Shown one piece after another: positions 25,531 through 33,704 of a stretch of DNA of 64,000 nt; the first letter of the stretch is position 1; every line of letters starts with the position of its first letter. The position numbers and the translations under genes are program-made. This DNA comes from Pelobium manganitolerans (GTDB taxonomy: Bacteria > Bacteroidota > Bacteroidia > Sphingobacteriales > Sphingobacteriaceae), in assembly GCF_003609575.1 (NCBI RefSeq), contig NZ_MBTA01000001.1:186001-250000 (forward strand), given 5' to 3'. The notes under the pieces were generated by a model. The model did not search any database, was not told where the DNA came from, and was given only the letters and a program-made list of their open reading frames with translations.

Positions 25531-26943
25531 ATGAACACATTTAAATTAAATGTATCTTATAAAAAATTATTAGCAGACACCACCACACCGGTGAGTATTT
25601 ATTTGCGTTTGCGCGATGTTTTCCCCAACAGCTTATTGCTCGAAAGCTCTGATTACCACAGCAGAGAAAACAGCACCAGTTACGTGTGTTGCGATCCTGT
25701 AGCGTCTATTTCTGTAACCAAAGGTAAACTGAGCAAAAGCTATCCGGACGACAGCGTTGAAACATCTGAACCCGGAACCTTTAATTTGGTTGATGAGGTT
25801 TACCGCTTCCGCAAGAGCTTTGAAAGCAACGCAGATACCGATTTAAAATTTATTGCCGATGGACTTTTCGGTTATTTTACGCATGAGGCGGTAGAGTTTT
25901 ATGAAGATATCCAACTGAAAAAAGACGAACAGGACGAGCGCGACATCCCAACTTTTCAATATCATTTATACCGCTACGTAATTGCGATAGACCACTTTAA
26001 AAACGAGTTGCACATTGTGAAAAACGAAACCGGTTTTGAGAAAGATAGCAATGGGCTAGAAAAAATCGAGTATCTCATCCAAAACAAAAACTTCCCCGAA
26101 TATAAATTTAGCTTAAACGGCGAAGAAAGCTCCAATTTGAGCGATGCTGAATTTATCACTTTAGTAAAAAATGTTAAAAAACACATTTTTAGAGGTGATG
26201 TATTTCAAATTGTGCCTTCGCGCGCCTTTCAAACCGGATTTTTGGGCGATGAATTTAACGTTTACCGTGCGCTTCGGTCTATAAATCCGTCGCCTTACTT
26301 GTTCTATTTCGATTACGGAAGCTTTAAGATTTTTGGTTCTTCGCCCGAGGCGCAGCTCACCATAAAAAAAGGTAAAGCCAGTATTTATCCTATTGCGGGC
26401 ACCTTCAAAAGATCAGGTAATGATGCGCAGGACAAAGAAATTGCAGAAAAGCTGGAGAACGACCCGAAAGAATCTGCCGAGCATGTGATGTTGGTAGATT
26501 TAGCACGGAACGATTTGAGCCGGCACTGCACAGATGTAAAAGTGGAGGCCTTTAAAGAAGTACAATACTACTCGCACCTTATCCACTTGGTTTCAAAAGT
26601 GAGCGGACAATTGCAGCCTAAAGTAAACCCCTTTAAAATTGTGGCTGATACCTTCCCGGCCGGTACATTAAGCGGCGCGCCAAAATACCGCGCCATGGAA
26701 CTGATAGACCAATACGAGAAAACCAAACGCAGTTTTTACAGCGGCGCCATCGGTTTTATGGGTTTTAACGGCGATTTTAACCATGCTATCATGATCCGTT
26801 CGTTTTTAAGCAAAAACAATAAACTGCATTACCAGGCCGGCGCGGGCATTGTAGCCGACTCTGACCCAACATCGGAACTTAACGAAGTGAACCATAAAAT
26901 TGCCGCATTGCGCAACGCCTTAAAAATGGCAGAGGAAATTTAA
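25531..26943 (+). CDS. trpE: Anthranilate synthase component I
   Basis: Converts chorismate and ammonia (supplied by TrpG) to anthranilate, the first step of tryptophan synthesis. The 470 residues fit TrpE. The chorismate-binding domain shows FRGDVFQIVPSRAFQ, FGSSPEAQL, YPIAGTFKR, the metal-binding ENDPKESAEHVMLVDLARND, DTFPAGTLSGAPK and GAGIVADSDPTSE. The N-terminal LLESSD is the usual feedback element around which tryptophan binds, which suggests inhibition by Trp. Expression is placed under the Trp-codon attenuator upstream. PabB is the alternative, but the attenuator and trpG/trpC neighbours settle it. Confidence 0.96.
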   Translation: MNTFKLNVSYKKLLADTTTPVSIYLRLRDVFPNSLLLESSDYHSRENSTSYVCCDPVASISVTKGKLSKSYPDDSVETSEPGTFNLVDEVYRFRKSFESNADTDLKFIADGLFGYFTHEAVEFYEDIQLKKDEQDERDIPTFQYHLYRYVIAIDHFKNELHIVKNETGFEKDSNGLEKIEYLIQNKNFPEYKFSLNGEESSNLSDAEFITLVKNVKKHIFRGDVFQIVPSRAFQTGFLGDEFNVYRALRSINPSPYLFYFDYGSFKIFGSSPEAQLTIKKGKASIYPIAGTFKRSGNDAQDKEIAEKLENDPKESAEHVMLVDLARNDLSRHCTDVKVEAFKEVQYYSHLIHLVSKVSGQLQPKVNPFKIVADTFPAGTLSGAPKYRAMELIDQYEKTKRSFYSGAIGFMGFNGDFNHAIMIRSFLSKNNKLHYQAGAGIVADSDPTSELNEVNHKIAALRNALKMAEEI

Positions 26944-26957
26944 TAGAAGCCGAAAGA

Positions 26958-27281
26958 ATGCAAAAATTGATGAAGGCATCAGACTGTAAAAGTATTTCGG
27001 ACGTGAGGGAACAGATTGACCTGATAGACCGTGAAGTAGTTCATTTGATTGCCCGCCGTTTTGAGTTTGTAAAGAAAGCTTCTGATTTCAAAAAGAATAC
27101 AGAAGAAGTGAAAGCCAAAGAGCGATTTAACGCCATGCTTGCTGAAAGAAGACTTTGGGCAACAAACGGAGGACTAAATGCAGATGTTATAGAAAAAATT
27201 TTTAAAGACCTAGTGCAGTATTTTATAAAAGAAGAACTAAAAGAGTTTGAGAACAAAGATTCAATACGCGCCAATCTTTAA
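26958..27281 (+). CDS. AroQ-class chorismate mutase, PchB-like
   Basis: A 107-residue all-helical protein of the AroQ fold. The wording is closest to PchB (isochorismate pyruvate-lyase with chorismate mutase activity): DCKSISDVREQIDLID, then RRFEFVKKASDFK and ERFNAMLAERRLWATNGGL. Active-site residues that can be placed by eye are R17, R33/R34 and K45. The position corresponding to PchB Gln90 appears to be E93. It lies 14 bases after trpE and about 35 before trpG, inside the attenuated operon. It could divert chorismate to prephenate, or act on isochorismate. Which reaction it performs cannot be read from sequence. Confidence 0.85.
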   Translation: MQKLMKASDCKSISDVREQIDLIDREVVHLIARRFEFVKKASDFKKNTEEVKAKERFNAMLAERRLWATNGGLNADVIEKIFKDLVQYFIKEELKEFENKDSIRANL

Positions 27282-27315
27282 ACCATACGCCTTCAATCTT
27301 TAAGTATTACAAAAA

Positions 27316-27888
27316 ATGAAAATATTAGTTATAGACAATTACGATTCGTTCACCTACAACTTAGTGCATTTACTTCATGAGCTTGGTTATGATGCCGAGG
27401 TATGGAGGAATGACAAATTTAAGTTGGAAGATGTAGATAAATTTGATAAAATTCTGTTGTCGCCAGGGCCGGGCATCCCATCAGAAGCGGGTTTGCTTTT
27501 GGATGTAATCAAAACCTATGCTAAAAGCAAGAGCATTTTAGGTGTGTGTTTAGGACAACAAGCTATAGCAGAGGTTTTTGGCGGCGAGCTATACAATTTG
27601 GAAAAACCTGTACACGGCACAGCCACAAAAATTGTGGTGACAGATGTACAAGAACCGATATTTGCTGGTTTAGAAAACGGCTTTAAAATTGGACGTTACC
27701 ATTCTTGGGCTGTAAAGGCAGAGAATTTACCTGCCGATTTATTGGTAACCGCAACAGATGAAAAAGGCGTTATGATGGCTTTGCGCCACCGCGAGTTAGA
27801 CGTGCGTGGCGTACAGTTTCATCCCGAATCTGTTTTAACAGAGCACGGAAAAGAGATGATTGCTAACTGGTTGAAGATGGAGGCTTGA
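27316..27888 (+). CDS. trpG: Anthranilate synthase component II (glutamine amidotransferase)
   Basis: Releases ammonia from glutamine for TrpE. The 190-residue class I amidotransferase shows the opening LVIDNYDSFTYNLVHLL, the oxyanion phrase LSPGPGIPSEAG, the nucleophile Cys in LGVCLGQQAIAEVFGG (about residue 79) and the His-Glu pair in VQFHPESVLTEHG. It may also serve PabB, as in many bacteria with a single TrpG/PabA. It is followed not by trpD, as would be usual, but by a heptad-periodic tract and then trpC. Confidence 0.95.
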   Translation: MKILVIDNYDSFTYNLVHLLHELGYDAEVWRNDKFKLEDVDKFDKILLSPGPGIPSEAGLLLDVIKTYAKSKSILGVCLGQQAIAEVFGGELYNLEKPVHGTATKIVVTDVQEPIFAGLENGFKIGRYHSWAVKAENLPADLLVTATDEKGVMMALRHRELDVRGVQFHPESVLTEHGKEMIANWLKMEA

Positions 27889-27895
27889 GACGGAT

Positions 27896-28020
27896 GGTAA
27901 AAAGTTTAAGGTTTAACAACGTAGTGAAACATTTGTTGCATTCGATATCACCTTACACCTTTTGCCTCAAACCCTACACCTTTCGTCCAAACCTTACACC
28001 CTAAACCTCACACCTTAGAC
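27896..28020. repeat. Heptad-periodic intergenic tract B (inverted arms)
   Basis: It fills the gap between trpG and trpC. The left arm has three 7-base units, GGTAAAA (27896), AGTTTAA (27903) and GGTTTAA (27910). After a 34-base spacer the right arm is exactly ten units (27951-28020): CCTTACA, CCTTTTG, CCTCAAA, CCCTACA, CCTTTCG, TCCAAAC, CTTACAC, CCTAAAC, CTCACAC, CTTAGAC. It ends directly at the trpC ATG. The right-arm units are roughly complementary to those of the left arm, so a hairpin could form. Confidence 0.75.
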
Positions 28021-28803
28021 ATGAATATCCTAGATAAAATTGTAGCACGTAAAAAAGAAGAAGTTGCTATCGCGAAAGCAAAAACCTCCCTTAAGGATTT
28101 GGAAAATTTACCGGTTTTTAAGCGTGACACCTACAGCTTGCGCAAATTTTTAACTGACCCCGCAAAAACAGGGATTATTGCCGAATTTAAACGTAAATCG
28201 CCTTCTAAAGGTGTGATTAACGATAAAGTGAGTGTAGAAGAAGTAACCACAGCTTACGCAAATGCCGGAGCTTCGGCACTTTCCGTATTAACGGACCATG
28301 ATTTTTTTATGGGGCACGAGGAGGATTTAATAGCCGCGCGCAAAGTAAACCAGATACCGATTTTGCGCAAAGATTTTATGGTTGACGAATACCAGATTAT
28401 AGAAGCCAAAGCCATAGGTGCTGATATTGTTTTGCTGATTGCCGCTTGTTTAACGCGCCAAGAGGTGAGCAACTTTGCAAAGCTGGCCAAATCTTTAGGT
28501 TTAAGCACTTTGTTGGAAGTACACAGCGCCGAAGAACTGGAAGGCAATTTGGATCCGAATATTGATGTGGTGGGCGTAAACAACCGTAACCTTAAAGATT
28601 TTTCGGTAAGTATTGATACATCTTTGCAGCTTGCGGAAATTATCCCGTCGGATTTTTTGAAAATTTCTGAAAGTGCAATTAGCAATCCGGAAACCATTAA
28701 ATTGCTAAAAAAAGCAGGCTTTAACGGCTTTTTAATTGGCGAAAACTTTATGCGCACGGCAAACCCCGGTTTGGCCATGGCCGATTTTGTGAAGGAAATT
28801 TAG
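28021..28803 (+). CDS. trpC: Indole-3-glycerol phosphate synthase
   Basis: Closes the indole ring from carboxyphenylaminodeoxyribulose phosphate. The 260-residue TIM barrel shows the family phrases IIAEFKRKSPSKG (catalytic Glu and Lys), ALSVLTDHDFFMG, PILRKDFMVDEYQI, DIVLLIAACL, LLEVHSAEEL, VVGVNNRNLKDF and ISESAI. The ATG at 28021 has no recognisable ribosome-binding site; the bases before it are the end of heptad tract B. It is the last trp gene here. trpD, trpF, trpB and trpA are not in the window. Confidence 0.96.
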   Translation: MNILDKIVARKKEEVAIAKAKTSLKDLENLPVFKRDTYSLRKFLTDPAKTGIIAEFKRKSPSKGVINDKVSVEEVTTAYANAGASALSVLTDHDFFMGHEEDLIAARKVNQIPILRKDFMVDEYQIIEAKAIGADIVLLIAACLTRQEVSNFAKLAKSLGLSTLLEVHSAEELEGNLDPNIDVVGVNNRNLKDFSVSIDTSLQLAEIIPSDFLKISESAISNPETIKLLKKAGFNGFLIGENFMRTANPGLAMADFVKEI

Positions 28804-28849
28804 AAGCCATAAGCCGAACTTTTGAAAAGAAACTGGAGCTTACAGATAA

Positions 28850-28875
28850 AAATGGCCGGTAAAATCCGGCCATTT
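28850..28875. terminator. Shared terminator between trpC and the GH3 gene
   Basis: The stem ATGGCCGG (28852-28859) with CCGGCCAT (28866-28873) is extended by two A-T pairs and has a 6-base loop. The T-run is better on the minus strand (CCATTTTTATC), serving the GH3 gene that stops 24 bases away. On the plus strand it is followed by TTTATATA and can serve trpC. Confidence 0.8.
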
Positions 28876-28898
28876 ATATACTAGCTTTTCCTGTGCAA

Positions 28899-31145
28899 TT
28901 ATTCTGTTTTGTAGACAAAGTCTGCTTTAAGCCCGCCAATTTTTACTTCAAAATCGCCCGGTTCTGTAACGCGCTCTAAGGCGCTGTTTATAAACGAAAG
29001 ATCTTTCGCTTGTAGTGTAAAACTTGCTGTTTTGGTTTCACCTACTTTTAATGCGATTTTTTCAAATCCGCGTAAGCGTTTTACTTCTGGCGTTACAGAT
29101 GCAATTAAATCACTTACGTATAATAAAACTGCCTCTTTGCCTTCGCGTGCGCCGGTGTTGCTCACATCAACGCTAATCGTCAGCGTTTCATTTGGCTTTA
29201 AGATGTTGCTGCTCAGCTTTAAGTTTTTGTACTCGAAACTGGTATAACTTAAGCCAAAACCAAATTCCCACTGCGGATCGTAACCGGCAGCTTCGTCATA
29301 AGCCTTGGTTTCGGTGTATTTGTGGTAATAATTAATTAAACTATTGGCGGCGCGCGGATAGGTGTAAGGAAGCTTTCCGCTTGGATTTATTTTGCCACTT
29401 AAGGTGTGCGCTACTACGTTTCCGCCCTCGTTACCCAATAAATAGCTTTGCAAAACGGCGCTTGCCAAAGGTTCTATAGCAGAAATAATACGCGGGCGAC
29501 CTTCGGCCAAAACCAAAACAATAGGTTTGCCGGTTTTAGCCATGGCTTCTGCAAATTCAATTTGTGCTTTATCCAGGTTTAAATCTCCAATATTGCCCGG
29601 ATTTTCGGTATAGCTGTTTTCGCCTAGGCACAATACAATAACGTCACTGTTTTTTGCAGAAGCAATTGCTTTATCTACATCCAATAATTTGCTGAAGTCT
29701 GCACCCGCCTCATAAGCCACGTTCTGCGTGCCAAAAGTTTGTTGTATGGCTTCTAAAATGGTGTTGTGGTTCTTTTCGGTTTCATCACTGTTGGTGCCTT
29801 GCCAGTTGCGCGCCCAACCGCCGTTTAAGCTACGCATGGTGTTAGCTGTAGGCCCGGTCACCAAAATTTTGCTTCCCTGCTTTAGGGGTAAAATGTTGTT
29901 TTGGTTTTTTAAAAGTGTGATACATTCCGTCGCAAAATCATAGTTGGCCTGATGGTGTGCTTTGCCGTTAAACAAAGGATAATCCTTAGGGTTGTTTAAG
30001 GGTTCGTCAAACAGATTTACTTCGTATTTTACCCTCAAAATTCGACGTACGGCATCGTCAATTCTTGCCTCAGAAACTTTGCCTTCTTTTACCAACGCTA
30101 TCAAATCATCGCAAAAAGTAAAATCAAAAGGCACCATGCTCATATCAATTCCGGCGTTTACCGCCACCATGGTCGATTCTTTGTTGTCTCTAGTAATCCG
30201 ATGTCTGAGATGCAGATATTGGATATCTTGCCAATCACTTACGGCAAAACCTTGGAAATGGAGCTCGTCTTTTAAAATATCCGTTAAAATATGTTTACTT
30301 GCGTGTACCGGCACACCGTTTATTTCGGCACTGTTTACCATCACGGTTTTTGCACCGTTTTCAATGGCGTGCGCAAACTGAGGTAAAAAATATTCGCGTA
30401 ACTCCCGCTCAGGTATCCAAGCAGGGGTACGGTCATGGCCGCTTAAGGGCATGCTATAACCCATGTAATGTTTTAGGCATGCGGCCACGTGGAATTTATC
30501 GGTTACTAAATTAGAGCCTTGGAAACCTTTTACGGTAGCTGTGCCCAGCTCGGCTACCAAATAAGGATCTTCACCGTAGGTTTCCCAGATGCGTGGCCAG
30601 GCGGCTTGGCGACCTAAATCTAAAACCGGACTAAAAACCCAAGGCACAGAGGTGGCGCGTGTTTCGTAAGCGGCAATTTCGCCTACACGGAAAGCGTGTT
30701 CGCGGTTAAAAGAAGCTGCCTGTGCAATTTGTTGCGGAAACATCACTGCATCTAAAGTATAATTGTTGCCTCTTATGGCATCTACACCATACATCATCGG
30801 TATTTTTAGGCGTTGCGCCAAAGCCGCTTTCTGCAAAATTTCTATCCTTTTTTGCCAAGCGTCGCGCGTTATGGCATCTCCGCCAATGTTTAAAACAGAA
30901 CCGATTTTATATTTCGAAAATGCCACGTCAACCTTTTCCGGATCCAAAGTCATCGGTAAAATAACTTTGCCGTCTTGGGTTTTAAGTAAAGATTCGATGG
31001 TGATCTGCGTCATTTGCCCTACTTTTTCTTCCAAAGTCATTTTGGATAAAAGCGCATCAATCTTTTTCTCTATTGCCGCGTTGGGCAAAACCTGCGCTTG
31101 TAAGCTGGTGGCGCCTAAAATTAAAGCCGTCATTAATGTTTTCAT
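28899..31145 (-). CDS. GH3 beta-glycosidase (BglX-like), exported
   Basis: A 748-residue glycoside hydrolase family 3 enzyme with a signal peptide (residues 1-18, ending LQA-Q), so periplasmic. The (beta/alpha)8 domain holds KHY at 225-227 and the nucleophile D304 in GFAVSDW. The alpha/beta sandwich follows, with GENSYTENPG, and then a C-terminal fibronectin III-like domain (about 640-745: NTGAREGKEAVLLYVSD). GH3 enzymes trim beta-linked oligosaccharides from the non-reducing end. In this locus it probably acts on manno- or glucomanno-oligosaccharides. It is the last gene of the mannan locus, 87 bases after the GH5 gene. Confidence 0.93.
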   Translation of the reverse strand: MKTLMTALILGATSLQAQVLPNAAIEKKIDALLSKMTLEEKVGQMTQITIESLLKTQDGKVILPMTLDPEKVDVAFSKYKIGSVLNIGGDAITRDAWQKRIEILQKAALAQRLKIPMMYGVDAIRGNNYTLDAVMFPQQIAQAASFNREHAFRVGEIAAYETRATSVPWVFSPVLDLGRQAAWPRIWETYGEDPYLVAELGTATVKGFQGSNLVTDKFHVAACLKHYMGYSMPLSGHDRTPAWIPERELREYFLPQFAHAIENGAKTVMVNSAEINGVPVHASKHILTDILKDELHFQGFAVSDWQDIQYLHLRHRITRDNKESTMVAVNAGIDMSMVPFDFTFCDDLIALVKEGKVSEARIDDAVRRILRVKYEVNLFDEPLNNPKDYPLFNGKAHHQANYDFATECITLLKNQNNILPLKQGSKILVTGPTANTMRSLNGGWARNWQGTNSDETEKNHNTILEAIQQTFGTQNVAYEAGADFSKLLDVDKAIASAKNSDVIVLCLGENSYTENPGNIGDLNLDKAQIEFAEAMAKTGKPIVLVLAEGRPRIISAIEPLASAVLQSYLLGNEGGNVVAHTLSGKINPSGKLPYTYPRAANSLINYYHKYTETKAYDEAAGYDPQWEFGFGLSYTSFEYKNLKLSSNILKPNETLTISVDVSNTGAREGKEAVLLYVSDLIASVTPEVKRLRGFEKIALKVGETKTASFTLQAKDLSFINSALERVTEPGDFEVKIGGLKADFVYKTE

Positions 31146-31232
31146 TTATGTATTGTTTAAATCTGATGAAGTTTTAGTCCGACCGTTCTCCATCAATTTT
31201 TAAGTTTTAGCATTTTTTATTGATGTTAAAGC

Positions 31233-32543
31233 CTAATCAAGTGCCTTTTTTATTGCTTTGGCGTATTTCCTTATCAGTTTCCAAGTGCTTTTATCATTAT
31301 CGTAAACGGTGTTTAAACCTTGCTCTTCTTGTGGCGGATCGCCAGAGAAATCGTCACCGTCTTTCCAAAAAACTTGCCCTTCAATTGGCCTGGACGTACC
31401 GCCGAAGCCCCAAAAATTTAACCCACCTACCACACCCCGGTTTTTTGCACCTGCCAATAGCTCATCTAAAACTACTTGATATAGCTGATCGCGATATTGG
31501 GTTGCCGTGCCAGCTTTAAAATCGTGCGCGTCGCGCGGTAAACCAAATTCTTCTACTACTAAAGGTTTGTTGATAGCTTCTGCTGCGGTTGCGTGCAAGC
31601 GGATGTAGTTTTTTGTGTTACTTAAAATAAGCGGTAAAGCCTCTTTAATGCTATCGGCCTTGAACCAGCCCCAGTTTTTTGCCCAGATGTGGATGGTACT
31701 GTAATCAATTTCTGGGTAGCTGTGAATTTCTTTCCAAAGCGCCAAGCTGTCTTCAGTCCCTTGGGTTCCTTCGGACCCGATGGTTACTAAATGATGAGGG
31801 TCTTTGCTTTTGATGTACTGCGCTACCTCTTTTATCCAGGTTTTAAACGCTGGGATGGCGGTTGCGCGCATTGGCCGAGGTTCGTTGGCCAACTCCCAAG
31901 CCATGATGGTAGCATCGTCTACATACTTTTTGCCCGTATAAATGCTGGTGTGCGCAAAAATATAATCCAGCTGTTTTAGGTAGTCGTTTTTGCAAGGTTC
32001 GCAGGTGTAAAATTTAGAGGTTTCATCGCGCAACTCATCCCAACTCATTTTCTTTTGCATGGTTTCTAAATCCGTTCGGCCGTTCCAGTTAAGATACTGC
32101 AAAAAACCTCCGCTCCATTCCCAGTTGTTGCTTAAAAATAAAACCGCGTACATTTTACGTTTGGCCATCTCTGTCAACAAAAAATCCAGACCTTCTAATA
32201 TTTCTTTGCTATAAACCCCTTGGCTTTTTTGTAGCACAGGCTTTACGCGGTCCACACCGTTGATTTTACCTTCCCCTTCGGACCCCACCAGCACACGCAG
32301 GTTATCTACACCCTTGCTTTTTAAAAAATCAAGCTCTTCAATTAAACGTTGTTTGCCGTGTTTTGGGTCTTTTTGTAAAGCCAACAGGCCACCGTACCAG
32401 TAGTTGGTGCCAATAAAATAATAAGGCTTGCCATTAACGGTAAAATGCTGGTTTTGCACTTTCACAAAATCGTTTTGTGCGTATCCGCCGAAAGCGAAAG
32501 AAAGCAAAAACATAAAAAGGCCGAAGCCCCGGATGGTTTTCAT
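31233..32543 (-). CDS. GH5 endo-beta-1,4-mannanase
   Basis: A 436-residue glycoside hydrolase with a signal peptide (about 1-22, ending GYA-Q). The pattern fits subfamily GH5_7: GTNYWYGG near the start, the acid/base E221 in AWELANEPRP and the nucleophile E332 in LVVEEFGLPRD. HIWAKNWGW supplies substrate-binding aromatics. It cuts inside mannan chains in the periplasm or at the surface. It lies between the IPT-domain lipoprotein and GH3 genes, 78 bases from the former. The presence of a GH26 mannanase in the same locus supports mannan as substrate. Confidence 0.92.
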   Translation of the reverse strand: MKTIRGFGLFMFLLSFAFGGYAQNDFVKVQNQHFTVNGKPYYFIGTNYWYGGLLALQKDPKHGKQRLIEELDFLKSKGVDNLRVLVGSEGEGKINGVDRVKPVLQKSQGVYSKEILEGLDFLLTEMAKRKMYAVLFLSNNWEWSGGFLQYLNWNGRTDLETMQKKMSWDELRDETSKFYTCEPCKNDYLKQLDYIFAHTSIYTGKKYVDDATIMAWELANEPRPMRATAIPAFKTWIKEVAQYIKSKDPHHLVTIGSEGTQGTEDSLALWKEIHSYPEIDYSTIHIWAKNWGWFKADSIKEALPLILSNTKNYIRLHATAAEAINKPLVVEEFGLPRDAHDFKAGTATQYRDQLYQVVLDELLAGAKNRGVVGGLNFWGFGGTSRPIEGQVFWKDGDDFSGDPPQEEQGLNTVYDNDKSTWKLIRKYAKAIKKALD

Positions 32544-32621
32544 TTATAGGTTATGTAAAGTTTAAAAAGCCCGGCGAGGAGCTGTAAAACAGCGCCCGCC
32601 AGGCTATTAAAATTAAATGAA

Positions 32622-33692
32622 TTACTTAATAAAAATTACATCGTCAAAATAGATAACGGCATCCGCATCATCCGGACCTGGAATCCACCAGCCCATGCGC
32701 TGCATACTGTTGCCATTAGCCCAAAAGCCAACGTCGGAGATTTTAAGCTTAAAGTAGGTCCATACATTTGCCGGAACGGTAATTGGCGTTGTACGGTCGC
32801 TATTTCCATAATCGCCGCCTGCTTTTTTATCTCCAGTAATGTAAAAAGTCAAATCCCTGTCGGCACCTTTAACCCAGAACGAGAAATATTTAAAATCTGC
32901 AGATTTTTCTATTCCGGTGCCCCAGTTTGCAAAGCCATCTGCGGACCAGTTGCCTTTATTGTATCCGGCTTTGAAAGAGCTTGTTCCGGTTTTCGCTACT
33001 GTTGTTGTAATTTCTGCTGGTCCCCAGGAACCGTTATCTATACCTGCGCCATAAGCATCTGTAAATATGTGAAATGCATTATCCAAATTTACAAACTCTT
33101 GCGTGGTGGTAATTTTACCCGCTTCGTTAGTAATTTCTAACTTGGCTTGCGCAAAAGTGGTTTCAGGCATTTTTAGGGTTAAGGTGGTAGCCGTTTTAGA
33201 AACTACGGTTAATGGTGTGGTGGTGCCTTGGAAAACCACGCTGCTTACGTCGCCTAAATTTTTACCGGTTAGCACAATCTCGCCATCTTTAACAAAGTTG
33301 TAGTTAGATACCGATAAAACGGCAGGCAAACCCAGCACTTTAAACGGCACTTTAAACTCGACACCTTTACTGTTTTTAAAGATGATGCTCTGTTGGCCCG
33401 GAATTGCATCCGAAGGTACACGGAAAATAATTGCGCTTTCTGTATTAAAATTAGGATTGAAGGTTGCTTCTACGCTGTCTTTTTCAAAAATTACGCTGGT
33501 TACGCCTCCAATGCCGCTACCGGTTAGGGTTAACACTTCATTGCCGGCGGCTTGTCCCGGATCTATTGTTCCGGGGCTGGGGCTGCCCGAAGCCTCGCTA
33601 TACCCGTTTTCGTCCTTCTCGCAACTGGAGAACAAGGTAATGCCCGCCACAAAGGCAAACATTAGGGCAAAAAGTTGAATCTTAGTTTTCAT
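32622..33692 (-). CDS. Surface glycan-binding lipoprotein with IPT/TIG domains
   Basis: A 356-residue lipoprotein (lipobox FSSC, Cys24, then EKDENG) directly after susD by 12 bases, the position of the surface glycan-binding proteins SusE/SusF. Two immunoglobulin-like IPT/TIG repeats can be made out at about 50-118 (LTLTGSGIGGVTSVIF) and 120-205 (IVLTGKNLGDVSSVVF). The C-terminal 150 residues form a beta-sandwich rich in Trp and Tyr (GSWGPAEI, NWGTGIEKS, RMGWWIPGPDD), probably the mannan-binding module. It should sit on the outer face of the outer membrane with SusC/SusD. Confidence 0.85.
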   Translation of the reverse strand: MKTKIQLFALMFAFVAGITLFSSCEKDENGYSEASGSPSPGTIDPGQAAGNEVLTLTGSGIGGVTSVIFEKDSVEATFNPNFNTESAIIFRVPSDAIPGQQSIIFKNSKGVEFKVPFKVLGLPAVLSVSNYNFVKDGEIVLTGKNLGDVSSVVFQGTTTPLTVVSKTATTLTLKMPETTFAQAKLEITNEAGKITTTQEFVNLDNAFHIFTDAYGAGIDNGSWGPAEITTTVAKTGTSSFKAGYNKGNWSADGFANWGTGIEKSADFKYFSFWVKGADRDLTFYITGDKKAGGDYGNSDRTTPITVPANVWTYFKLKISDVGFWANGNSMQRMGWWIPGPDDADAVIYFDDVIFIK

Positions 33693-33704
33693 ATCTCTAA
33701 AATT

